A stretch of 12,535 bases of DNA from Paracoccaceae bacterium (GTDB lineage Bacteria; Pseudomonadota; Alphaproteobacteria; Rhodobacterales; Rhodobacteraceae), in contig JALQUQ010000047.1 in the NCBI GenBank assembly GCA_023263735.1, forward strand, positions 1 through 12,535, written 5' to 3'. The notes beneath the pieces are model-generated. The model was not told the origin of the DNA and did not search any database. It saw nothing but the letters and a program-made list of their open reading frames with translations. The translations under genes were made by a program, and so were the position numbers. Below are positions 1-7,218 of the stretch, one piece after another. Position 1 is the stretch's first letter; each line of letters begins with the position of its first letter.

Positions 1-1066
1 TCAACCCGGCGGCCGTCCCATCCGACCGTGGCAAGGGACGGATGCCCGCATAGCACGAGACGATCTGGCTCTGGTCAAAGCGGAGCCCGGGCAACAGGCT
101 GCGAAGGCTGTCGAGGAAATAGCCGATTTCGTCCGCGTCGCAGGTCACGGTTTCCGGATCGGCGGCACGGATGTCGGTTGATCCGACCAGCGCCCGGCCC
201 TGATAGTCAAAGACCAGACAGATCCGGCCATCATCGGCCTCGAAATAGATCATCCGGCCGTTCAGCGCGCGGATCAGGTCGGGATGATCGAGCAGGATAT
301 GCGACCCCTTGGTGCCGCCGATAAACCGCGTCGCAAGGCCCAGCTGCGCGTTGACCTTGTCGATCCAGGGCCCGGCGGCATTGACAACGATCTTGGGGCG
401 GAGCGCAAAGGCCGGGCCTTCGGGCGGCTGAAACCTCAGGACATCCCCGTCGGACGCCAAGAGCGTGGTATAGGTCTGGGCGAGAGAGGCCGGATTGGCC
501 GCAATCCCATCCTGCACCAGTTCCAGCACAAGCCGCTCGGGATGGGTGACCACCGCATCGAAATAGGTTCCGGCGGCAACGATCCGCGGCGTCAGGGGGG
601 GGATTTCCCCCAAGGCCCGGCGGCGCGACCACAGCCGATGGCGTGGCATGACCCGGGCCCGGGCGCCGTAGAAATCATACATCGACAGGCCCAGCTTGAT
701 CAGCACCGCCCCCCGGGCGCGTGGGGCGGTGGTCGATCCGAACAGCGTGCGCAAAGCGGCAGGGATGCCCTTCAACCACGAAAAGATCGGGATCACCGTG
801 GGCAGGGGGTGCACGTAATGGGGGGCGTTGCGCAGCAGCAGGTTCCGCTCCAGTGTCGATTGCGCAACCAGACGAAACTCTGCGGTTTCCAGATATTTGA
901 TCCCGCCATGGATCAGGCGCGATGGGGCGGCCGATGTGCCCGACCCGAAATCGCCCTTGTCGATCAGCGCCGTGGTGACCCCCTGTTCGCACAGATCGCG
1001 GAACAGGCCCGCCCCATTGATCCCGGCCCCCAGGATCAGCACATCGACATCGCGAACCTCGGTCAT
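1..1066 (-). CDS. GlpD-like FAD-dependent polyol-phosphate dehydrogenase (partial, C-terminus beyond left edge)
   Basis: This is a flavoprotein of the glycerol-3-phosphate dehydrogenase (GlpD/DAO) family, expected to oxidise a phosphorylated polyol to a keto-phosphate and pass electrons to the membrane quinone pool. About 355 codons are read from the ATG at 1066 with no stop, so the gene continues past position 1. The N-terminus carries the dinucleotide-binding motif GAGINGAG (residues 13-20), the ribose-binding acid D36, and SRLIHGGIKYLE (49-60). GSTDIRAADPE and the GIRPL motif follow further along. It aligns without gaps to the eryB product of this window over the first 70 residues, so the two are paralogues. 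Its ATG overlaps the kinase stop by 4 bp (ATGA at 1066-1063), and GAGG lies 7 nt upstream, which implies translational coupling. The substrate is uncertain: it could be sn-glycerol 3-phosphate or the product of the neighbouring kinase. Confidence 0.85.
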   Translation of the reverse strand, partial: MTEVRDVDVLILGAGINGAGLFRDLCEQGVTTALIDKGDFGSGTSAAPSRLIHGGIKYLETAEFRLVAQSTLERNLLLRNAPHYVHPLPTVIPIFSWLKGIPAALRTLFGSTTAPRARGAVLIKLGLSMYDFYGARARVMPRHRLWSRRRALGEIPPLTPRIVAAGTYFDAVVTHPERLVLELVQDGIAANPASLAQTYTTLLASDGDVLRFQPPEGPAFALRPKIVVNAAGPWIDKVNAQLGLATRFIGGTKGSHILLDHPDLIRALNGRMIYFEADDGRICLVFDYQGRALVGSTDIRAADPETVTCDADEIGYFLDSLRSLLPGLRFDQSQIVSCYAGIRPLPRSDGTAAGL

Positions 1067-2577
1067 GCCAAAGCCTCGATCCGGGGCCAGAACGGGGCCA
1101 GCCCGCTGGCAAGATCGCAATGCAGGCGATAGCGGTCCTCAAGCGCGGTGTGCCGGCTTGGGTCGGGCGCATAGGTCACATGGCCCAGATCGCGCGGATC
1201 ATCGGTCGGAGCGGAAAAGAGGCCAGCGCCGGCCCCCGCACAAAGGGCCGCCCCCCAGGCCGCGGCCTCGGCGGTTTCCGTGACGGTCACAGGCAGGCCA
1301 AGCGCATCGGCAAAGATCTGTGCGTAAAGCGGGCTGCGCGAGATCCCTCCCGTCAGCCGGGCCTCGGTCACGGCAAAGCCGTCGCGCAGGGCATCGACAT
1401 GGACGCGGTGGTTAAAGGCAATGCCCTCGATCACCGCGCGGATCAGATCGCCCCGGTCGTGCCAGCCATGGAGGCCCATGAACCCGCCACTCGCCTGCGG
1501 TCCATGCGGCGAGCCGTAGAGATAGGGGTGAAAAAGCACCGTCGACGGCCGATCCAGTGCGGCCCGCACCTCGGGTTCGATCTGGGCATGGATGGAGCGG
1601 CCCTCGGCCTCGGCCTGCGCCCGGTCCGCGCCGGTCAGCGTGTCCAGAAACCAGTCGTAATTGGCGGCCGATGCGGGCGAGATCGCCATGTTGTTCCATT
1701 CGCCCTTGCGCAACCCGTTGCGGCAAAACCAACGCGGGTCGGTTCTTGGGGCATGGGAAACGGTTTCGTTGATGGAATAGGTGCCCGCGACGATGGCCAC
1801 ACAGCCCGCCCGATGCCCGCCGACCCCAAGGGCCGAGGCCGTCACGTCATGAAGCCCCGCAACAACCGGGATCCCCGCCCGAAGCCCGGTCATCGCGGCC
1901 GCTTCGGCGGTAAGCGTGCCGACCTGCTCATCCGGATTGGCCACATCCGGCAAGGCCGGGGCCAGCGCCGACAAGCCGAACAGATCCAGCACCTCGGCCG
2001 ACCAGACCTGCGTCCCGACCTGGGTAAAAGACGTGCTGGCCTCGGTCAGGTCGGTGCAGATTGTCCCGGTCAGACACAGGCGCAGCCAATCCTTGCAGGC
2101 AAGCACATGCCCGATGCGGGCAAACCGATCCGGCTGATGATCCCTGAGCCACGCCAGCAGGGCCGATGGGGCCGAGGCATGTGGCGTCTGACCCGACAGG
2201 GGCAAAGCGGCCTCGGCGGTGCCATCCTCTTGCCAGCGCTGCACAATCGCCCCGGCCCGGCTGTCCAGCGACAGGATGCCGGGGCCAAGCGGTTGGGCCG
2301 ACCGGTCCAAAAGATAGACCCCGTCGCCATGTGCGGTGGCCGCCACCGCGACAATATCAGCGGCGCGGCCGCTGGATGTCAGCGCCTCGCGCATGGCCCG
2401 CGCGGTGGCCTGCCACAGCGCCACCATATCGCGCTCCAGATGGCGCGGCTGGGGAATGCTCTGGGCGATCCGGCAACGGGCAACGGCAAGGACATGGCCC
2501 TTGGCATCGAAGACAACAGCCTTGGTCATCGTCAGGCCGCTGTCGATGCCAAGAATGCAGGGCCCCGCTTCAGCCAT
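1063..2577 (-). CDS. FGGY-family carbohydrate kinase, LyxK/xylulokinase-like
   Basis: This cytoplasmic ATP-dependent sugar or polyol kinase has 504 residues, the usual FGGY length. The N-terminal phosphate-binding motif GIDSGLTMTKAVVFD starts near residue 10. The expected catalytic base is D244 in GLHDVTASALG. The C-terminal ATPase lobe carries RLTGGISRSPLYAQIFADALG, followed by the AAAWGAALCAGAG segment. Landmarks such as LERDM.ALW (47-55), ILSLDSRA, RWQEDG and HPYLYGS resemble E. coli LyxK (L-xylulose kinase) as I remember it, more than they resemble the eryA product of this window. The start codon overlaps the end of the deoR gene by 8 bp, and the stop overlaps the downstream dehydrogenase by 4 bp, so the three form one translationally coupled unit. 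No strong ribosome binding site precedes the ATG. Family membership is firm. The substrate (a polyol, L-xylulose or another ketose) is inference. Confidence 0.88.
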   Translation of the reverse strand: MAEAGPCILGIDSGLTMTKAVVFDAKGHVLAVARCRIAQSIPQPRHLERDMVALWQATARAMREALTSSGRAADIVAVAATAHGDGVYLLDRSAQPLGPGILSLDSRAGAIVQRWQEDGTAEAALPLSGQTPHASAPSALLAWLRDHQPDRFARIGHVLACKDWLRLCLTGTICTDLTEASTSFTQVGTQVWSAEVLDLFGLSALAPALPDVANPDEQVGTLTAEAAAMTGLRAGIPVVAGLHDVTASALGVGGHRAGCVAIVAGTYSINETVSHAPRTDPRWFCRNGLRKGEWNNMAISPASAANYDWFLDTLTGADRAQAEAEGRSIHAQIEPEVRAALDRPSTVLFHPYLYGSPHGPQASGGFMGLHGWHDRGDLIRAVIEGIAFNHRVHVDALRDGFAVTEARLTGGISRSPLYAQIFADALGLPVTVTETAEAAAWGAALCAGAGAGLFSAPTDDPRDLGHVTYAPDPSRHTALEDRYRLHCDLASGLAPFWPRIEALA

Positions 2578-3448
2578 TCATCGGCTCGGGCGGGCGGGCC
2601 GCGATCTCGACAGTCACCCCTCGGGCCCGGATCGCATCAATGGTGCGGGGCGGGGTTTCATCGTCGATGATGACGACGTCAAACTCTTCCAGCGCGCACA
2701 TGGCATGCAGCGCGCGGCGTTCGAATTTGGTGTGATCGGCCAACAGCACCCGCTTTGCCGCACAGTCAAACATGGCGCGTTTCGTTTCGACCATCTCGGG
2801 GCTTTGGTGAAAGGCAAGACCGTCGGTGATGGCCGACAGGGACAGAAAGGCCACATCCGCCCGAAGCCTGCGGATTTCCATCGTGGTGATATGGCCCAGA
2901 AAGGCGTTGCACCAGTTGTGGAACTGCCCCCCAAGGCCCAGCAGCGTGATGTCGCGCACCTCGCGCAAGGTGTTCATCATCGGCAGGGCATAGGTGATGG
3001 CGGTCAAGGGCACCTTGGCCGACAGATGCGGCGCCATCTGCAAAACCGTGGTCGAGCAGTCCAGAAAGATCGCCTGCCCGGGCTCGACATGCGCGGCGGC
3101 GGCGGCGGCGATGGCGCGCTTTTCGGATGACTGGCGCGAGGAGCGATAGACGTCCGAGGCCTCGATCAGGCTGGTGGGGGCCGCAGAGACAAGGCCGCGC
3201 GATTTGCGGAGCAATCCACGGCTGGCCAGTTCGTCCAGATCGCGGTGGGCGGTCATCAGGCTGATGCCGAAACGCTCGGTCAAATCTTCGATCCGCATCG
3301 TGCCTTCGGCCATCACGGCCTCGGCCATCATCTGGCGGCGGGCGATCTGGCGGGCATGGCGGCTGTCGGCGGGCAACTGATCGCCACCCAGCCATTCCGC
3401 CGCCTGATCGTCTGATGCCCTGGTCTCGGTCACGTCTGCCCCTGTCAT
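2570..3448 (-). CDS. DeoR/GlpR-family transcriptional regulator
   Basis: This is a DNA-binding regulator of 292 residues. The N-terminal helix-turn-helix spans about residues 38-86, with the recognition segment ISLMTAHRDLDEL at 62-74. A phosphosugar-sensing DeoR C-terminal domain follows from about 115 to 285; it includes FLDCSTT (128-134, in place of the common D-S-G-T-T), LGLGGQF, and KRVLLADHTKFERRA. I chose the ATG at 3448, preceded by AAGG about 10 nt upstream. A longer frame opens with TTG at 3541, but that would place the terminator-like hairpin inside the gene. Even with the shorter start, about 35 charged residues precede the helix-turn-helix, so it is somewhat longer than a typical DeoR protein (about 250-260 residues). 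It overlaps the kinase by 8 bp and probably controls this kinase-dehydrogenase pair, perhaps the transporter too. It sits where rhizobial erythritol loci carry a GlpR-like regulator. Confidence 0.88.
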   Translation of the reverse strand: MTGADVTETRASDDQAAEWLGGDQLPADSRHARQIARRQMMAEAVMAEGTMRIEDLTERFGISLMTAHRDLDELASRGLLRKSRGLVSAAPTSLIEASDVYRSSRQSSEKRAIAAAAAAHVEPGQAIFLDCSTTVLQMAPHLSAKVPLTAITYALPMMNTLREVRDITLLGLGGQFHNWCNAFLGHITTMEIRRLRADVAFLSLSAITDGLAFHQSPEMVETKRAMFDCAAKRVLLADHTKFERRALHAMCALEEFDVVIIDDETPPRTIDAIRARGVTVEIAARPPEPMNG

Positions 3449-3506
3449 GATCGGGTCGCCTTGACGGTTGAACAGGCCGGAAAAGCCGTCATTTGGCAAG
3501 AGAGAA

Positions 3507-3532
3507 CTGCGGCGACCCGGGGGCCGCCGCAG
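3507..3532 (-). terminator. Probable intrinsic terminator after the transporter operon
   Basis: Read on the minus strand, an 8-bp perfect GC-rich stem (CTGCGGCG paired with CGCCGCAG) encloses a 10-nt loop. It is followed at once by the pyrimidine-rich tract TTCTCTCTT (3506-3498). It lies 38 bases downstream of the binding-protein stop and upstream of the deoR ATG at 3448. The T-tract is interrupted, so termination may be partial, allowing read-through into the deoR-kinase-dehydrogenase block. I see no convincing separate promoter for deoR in this gap. Confidence 0.6.
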
Positions 3533-3540
3533 GAGGAGCA

Positions 3541-3558
3541 AGGGGGGATATCCCCCCT
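3541..3558. repeat. Perfect 18-bp palindrome between the binding-protein gene and deoR
   Basis: AGGGGGGATATCCCCCCT is perfectly self-complementary and begins 11 bases after the binding-protein stop codon. In RNA it would form a short very GC-rich hairpin, with no U-tract after it. It sits directly before the terminator-like hairpin at 3507-3532, so the two may act together as a 3' end-protecting or terminating structure. As DNA it could also be a protein-binding site for the neighbouring DeoR regulator, though it does not resemble the AT-rich motif found near eryA. Confidence 0.55.
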
Positions 3559-3569
3559 CGATGAAGGCC

Positions 3570-4517
3570 TTATTCCGACAGGGTGAAGGCTGCGGTGTAC
3601 TTGTCGGCGTTTTCTGCGGTGATCAGCAGGCAGTCAAAGAGCTGCTTTTCGGTCGCAGCCCCGGTCGCGCCGGTCTTGATGAAGCTGTCGGCCTGCTTCA
3701 CGGCTTCGGCCGCAAAGACGGCAACCGGCTGAAGAACGGTATAGGCCATTTCGCCGGCCTTCACGGCAGCAACGGCATCGGGCGAACCGTCAAAGCCGCC
3801 GACTTTCACATTGGCCAGCTTGCCGGCTTCTTTCAGGGCCGCAATCGCGCCCAGAGCCATTTCGTCGTTGCCCGAGATCACGCCGGTGATGTCCGGATTG
3901 GCCTGCAGGAGCGACTGCATCTTCTGGTAGCCTTGGGTGCGGTCCCAGTTTGCCACTTCCTTGCCGACCTGAACGATGTCCGGATACTGGCCGATGACGG
4001 TGGTATAGCCGTTCGAGCGGGTTGCCGCGTTGTTGTCAGCCGGGTTGCCGAACAGTTCGACATAGGTGCCCTTGTCGCCCATGACCGAGATCCACTGCTC
4101 GGCGCCCAGAGCGGCCCCCTGTGCGTTGTTGGACACGAGCTGCGCCTTGGCCAGGCCTTCCTGGTTGATTTCGGCGTTCACCAGGAACACCGGGATGCCC
4201 GCGTCGACCGCCTTTTTCACCGCGCCGATGGAGCCGTCAGCATTTGCCGGGTCCAGAATGATCGCGACCGATTTGTTGGTGATCGCGGTGTCGATCAGGG
4301 TCGATTCCGTGTTGGTGTCGCCCTTGTGCGCCGAGACATTGGCCTCATAGCCCATTCCTTCGGCGGTCGCTTTGGCGACTTCGCCTTCGGTCAGCCAGTA
4401 GGGGTTTGCCGGGTCGGTGACGATGATCGAGATCAGACCATCAGCCGAGGCTGCAAAGGTCATCAGCGGCGTGACGGCAACAGCAGCCATCAGTGCGCGG
4501 CGGGTCAGTTTCAGCAT
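3570..4517 (-). CDS. eryG: Periplasmic sugar/polyol-binding protein of ABC transporter (EryG-like)
   Basis: This is the solute receptor of the ABC importer, a RbsB-type periplasmic binding protein (Peripla_BP_4 fold) of 315 residues. A Sec signal peptide is clear: KLTRR, then the hydrophobic stretch ALMAAVAVTPLMTFA, with a likely cut after A23-S24-A25. The mature protein starts the ribose-binding fold with TDPANPYW (34-41), where N38 and W41 are in typical ligand-contact positions. Family landmarks LVSNNAQGA, GNPADNNAATRSNGY, SGNDEMALGA and GGFDGSPDA follow. I start at the ATG at 4517, which has GGGAG 8 nt upstream; a GTG nine bases earlier would lie too close to that site. It is the last gene of the transporter operon, 97 bp after the permease, with hairpins on both sides. 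Assignment to erythritol rests on the divergent eryABC genes; ribitol or another polyol remains possible. Confidence 0.88.
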   Translation of the reverse strand: MLKLTRRALMAAVAVTPLMTFAASADGLISIIVTDPANPYWLTEGEVAKATAEGMGYEANVSAHKGDTNTESTLIDTAITNKSVAIILDPANADGSIGAVKKAVDAGIPVFLVNAEINQEGLAKAQLVSNNAQGAALGAEQWISVMGDKGTYVELFGNPADNNAATRSNGYTTVIGQYPDIVQVGKEVANWDRTQGYQKMQSLLQANPDITGVISGNDEMALGAIAALKEAGKLANVKVGGFDGSPDAVAAVKAGEMAYTVLQPVAVFAAEAVKQADSFIKTGATGAATEKQLFDCLLITAENADKYTAAFTLSE

Positions 4518-4572
4518 TCTTCTCACTCCCTTTGGATTTCAGGATTGCCCTTGGCAGGCTGGCTTTCCGTGC

Positions 4573-4611
4573 GGGCCGACCCCTTGTCGGTCCCGGACGA
4601 AGAGTTCCGGG
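4573..4611 (-). other. Tandem RNA hairpins in the permease to binding-protein gap
   Basis: Immediately after the permease stop (4615), the minus strand reads CCCGGA, eight bases, TCCGGG (4611-4592). A second stem follows, CCGAC with GTCGG (4590-4576), extendable by GGG/CCC across a single bulge. Neither is followed by a T-tract, so these look like RNA-stabilising or attenuating structures rather than full terminators. This position, ahead of a binding-protein gene that must be made in excess, suits differential expression within the operon; that role is inference. Confidence 0.5.
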
Positions 4612-4614
4612 TGG

Positions 4615-5652
4615 TCAGGATCGGCGTGCGCCTTTCCCGTACTGGATCGAGTTCATCAGGACGGCGAGGACGATCACCGCGCCGGTAAAGACGGTTTGCC
4701 AGTAGGACGAGACCCCGATGATCACGAGCCCATCCGACAGGAAACCGATCACAAAGGCGCCCAGCATGGTGCCCTGCACCGTGCCCCGGCCGCCCGTCAG
4801 GGCCGCCCCGCCGATCACGACCGCGGCAATCGCGGTCAGCTCATAGGTGGTTCCCGCCGTTGGCCCGGCCGAGGTCAGCTGTGACGACAGGACCAGCCCC
4901 GCCACGGCCGAAAGAATGCCCGACAGCACATAAACGGTGATCTTGACCCGCTTGACCGGCACGCCAGACAGATCCGCCGCCCGTTCGTTGCCGCCCGAGG
5001 CATAGAGCCAGCGGCCAAACGACGACCGCGACAGCATGGCCCAGGCCAGGATGGCCAGAACGAACAGCACCACCACCGCAATCGGAATGCCCGCCAGACG
5101 GTTGAACCCCAACCAGTCAAAGCCCGTATTGCCAAAGTCCGGCTTGCCCGACAGGTTGTTGTAGGTCAGCCCGTTGGTCTGCAGCAAAGCCACACCACGC
5201 GCCACATACATCACCCCCAGCGTTGCCACAAAGGCCGGCACCTTGAACCAGGCGATCAGGACCCCGTTGACGGCCCCCACCAGCGCGCCGATCACGCAGG
5301 TCACGATGACCACGCCCCAGACCGGCAGGTAAAAGATCATCCCCAAGGGGCCGATCTCGAGCCCCTGCATCATCGCCCCCGCCATCACCCCCGACAGCGC
5401 CAGAACCGAACCGACCGACAGATCAATGCCCCCGTTCAGGATGACCAGAAGCATCCCGATGGCCAGAATGCCGTAGATGGCCACATGGCTGGCCATGATC
5501 AGAAAGTTCGACACCGTGAAATAGTTCGGGGACAGAAACGAAAAGACCGCGATGATGGCGATCAGGGCAAAGAAGGCCCGTCCTTCCAAAAGCAGGCGGC
5601 CGATGTTGAGGCCGTCCTTGGCGCTCTTGCGGGTGATGCTGGTATCCGACAT
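4615..5652 (-). CDS. eryF: ABC transporter permease, RbsC-type (EryF-like)
   Basis: This inner-membrane channel subunit of a carbohydrate ABC importer has 345 residues and is strongly hydrophobic, with roughly nine or ten membrane segments between residues 26 and 335. Family landmarks are visible: GGIDLSVGS (74-82) early, the cytoplasmic loop GGNERAADLSGVPVKR (220-235) that would contact the ATPase, and the glycine-rich VIGGAALTGGRGTVQG (279-294). It presumably works as a homodimer, with the double ATPase upstream and the binding protein downstream. The ATG at 5652 has AAAGGA 7 nt upstream and lies 18 bp after the ATPase stop. No truncation or frameshift is seen. The transporter class is firm; the erythritol substrate is inferred from the neighbouring ery genes. 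Confidence 0.9.
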   Translation of the reverse strand: MSDTSITRKSAKDGLNIGRLLLEGRAFFALIAIIAVFSFLSPNYFTVSNFLIMASHVAIYGILAIGMLLVILNGGIDLSVGSVLALSGVMAGAMMQGLEIGPLGMIFYLPVWGVVIVTCVIGALVGAVNGVLIAWFKVPAFVATLGVMYVARGVALLQTNGLTYNNLSGKPDFGNTGFDWLGFNRLAGIPIAVVVLFVLAILAWAMLSRSSFGRWLYASGGNERAADLSGVPVKRVKITVYVLSGILSAVAGLVLSSQLTSAGPTAGTTYELTAIAAVVIGGAALTGGRGTVQGTMLGAFVIGFLSDGLVIIGVSSYWQTVFTGAVIVLAVLMNSIQYGKGARRS

Positions 5653-5670
5653 GATCCGATCCTTTGCGCC

Positions 5671-7218
5671 TTACGCAGCCACAGACTCGCCCGAGGCGGC
5701 CATGATCATTTCCTTGGTGACATTCGCGTCAAACTCGGCCGAGATGCGGCCCTTGTGCATGACGATGATCCGGTGGGCGACCGACAGGCACTCACCGACT
5801 TCCGATGTGGAATAGACAACGGCCAGCCCCTGCTTGGCGCCCTCGGCCAAAAGGCGGAACACCTCGGCCTTGGCCCCGATGTCGATGCCGCGGCTGGGTT
5901 CGTCCAGCATGATGACCTTGGGCCGGGTGGCCAGGATCTTGCCGATCACCACCTTTTGCTGGTTTCCGCCCGACAAGGACCCGATGGCCGCCTTGCCCCC
6001 CGATGTCTTGACGGTGACTTCGCGGATCGTGCGATCGATCAGCGCCTCTTCGGCCTTGCGGTCGGTGAAAAGCCCCCGGGTAAAGCTGGCGATCGAGGCC
6101 AGCGACAGGTTCTGCCCAACGCTCATCGTCTGCACCAGACCGTCGCGCTGCCGATCTTCGGGCACCAGAGCCAAGCCCCGGGCAATGCGTTCGGCGATGG
6201 TCAGATGCGACACCTCGACCCCCTGCAGGACGACCTCTCCCGCACTGGCCCGCAGCCGCCCTGCCACGGTTTCCAGAAGTTCGGTCCGCCCCGCCCCCAT
6301 CAAGCCATAGATGCAGACGATCTCGCCCGCCCGCACGGACAAGGACAGGCGGTCGACGACGTTGTAATCCACGCCTTTTGGATCGGGCACGGTCAGGTTG
6401 CGGATCGACAGGGCCACATCCCCCATCGTGACCTCTGGCGGGCTGCCAAGATCGTAGTTTTCGCCCACCATGTTGCGCACGATCCAGTTCAGGTCGATCT
6501 CGGCGCGGGGCGCATAGGCGGTCATCGTTCCGTCACGCAGCACCACGGCATGGTCGGTGATCTGCAACGCTTCTTCCAGATGGTGGCTGATATAGACGAT
6601 GCTGACCCCCTTTGCGGTCAGATCGCGGATCACCTTGAACAGAACCTCGACCTCTGTCGCCGACAGGGCCGACGTCGGCTCGTCCATGATCAGGATGCGG
6701 CTGTCGACCGACAGGGCCCGCGCGATTTCGACGATCTGCTGCTGGCCAAGCCGAAGCTCTTCAACCGGGGTCAGCGGGTCGATGTCTTCTTCAAGGTCCT
6801 GCATCAATTTGCGGGCAAGGCGCTCTTCTTCGGCGAAATCGACCCCCATGGGGCCCGTGATCTCGCGCCCCATAAAGATGTTGTCGCGGACCGACAGGTT
6901 GGGCGCCAGGCTCAGTTCCTGATGGATGATCGAGATGCCGCGGTTGCGCGCATCGGTCGAATTCTGAAAATTGACCCGCTGGCCATCCAGAAGGATCTCG
7001 CCCGAGGTCGGCTGGATGACCCCCGAAAGGATCTTCATCAGCGTCGACTTGCCCGCCCCGTTCTCGCCGAACAAGGTGGTCACCTGACCCCGGTGGATGT
7101 CAAAGTTCACGCCTTTCAGCGCATGGACGGCACCGTAGGATTTGGCGACGTTTCGGGCGGCCAGAACAACCTCGCGCAGGTCTGGCTGGGCGGCGGGAAT
7201 ATCGACGGGGCTGGTCAT
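5671..7218 (-). CDS. eryE: Sugar ABC transporter double ATPase, RbsA-type (EryE-like)
   Basis: This cytoplasmic energising subunit has 515 residues and two fused ABC domains. In domain 1, Walker A is GENGAGKST (51-59), a signature-like LRLGQQQ lies near 155-161, Walker B with its glutamate is ILIMDEP (175-181), and the switch histidine is in YISHHLEEA (209-217). In domain 2, Walker A is the degenerate GLMGAGRTE (305-313) usual for RbsA-type proteins, EDRQRDGL is at 354-361, the signature LSGGNQQ at 415-421, and Walker B VIMLDEPSRG at 435-444. The asymmetry, with one canonical and one degenerate site, is normal for this family. The ATG overlaps the stop of the DUF2291 gene by 4 bp (ATGA at 7218-7215), so the two are translationally coupled. 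Function is secure as a sugar or polyol importer ATPase; substrate is by context. Confidence 0.92.
   Translation of the reverse strand: MTSPVDIPAAQPDLREVVLAARNVAKSYGAVHALKGVNFDIHRGQVTTLFGENGAGKSTLMKILSGVIQPTSGEILLDGQRVNFQNSTDARNRGISIIHQELSLAPNLSVRDNIFMGREITGPMGVDFAEEERLARKLMQDLEEDIDPLTPVEELRLGQQQIVEIARALSVDSRILIMDEPTSALSATEVEVLFKVIRDLTAKGVSIVYISHHLEEALQITDHAVVLRDGTMTAYAPRAEIDLNWIVRNMVGENYDLGSPPEVTMGDVALSIRNLTVPDPKGVDYNVVDRLSLSVRAGEIVCIYGLMGAGRTELLETVAGRLRASAGEVVLQGVEVSHLTIAERIARGLALVPEDRQRDGLVQTMSVGQNLSLASIASFTRGLFTDRKAEEALIDRTIREVTVKTSGGKAAIGSLSGGNQQKVVIGKILATRPKVIMLDEPSRGIDIGAKAEVFRLLAEGAKQGLAVVYSTSEVGECLSVAHRIIVMHKGRISAEFDANVTKEMIMAASGESVAA

Noticed and set aside
284..1132. 282-codon plus-strand frame opposite the left dehydrogenase
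   Set aside because: The minus-strand frame shows continuous GlpD-family motifs, so this is a shadow.
3449..3541. Longer deoR start at TTG 3541
   Set aside because: It would add 31 residues from a region containing the terminator-like hairpin, with no conserved features; the ATG at 3448 is more plausible.
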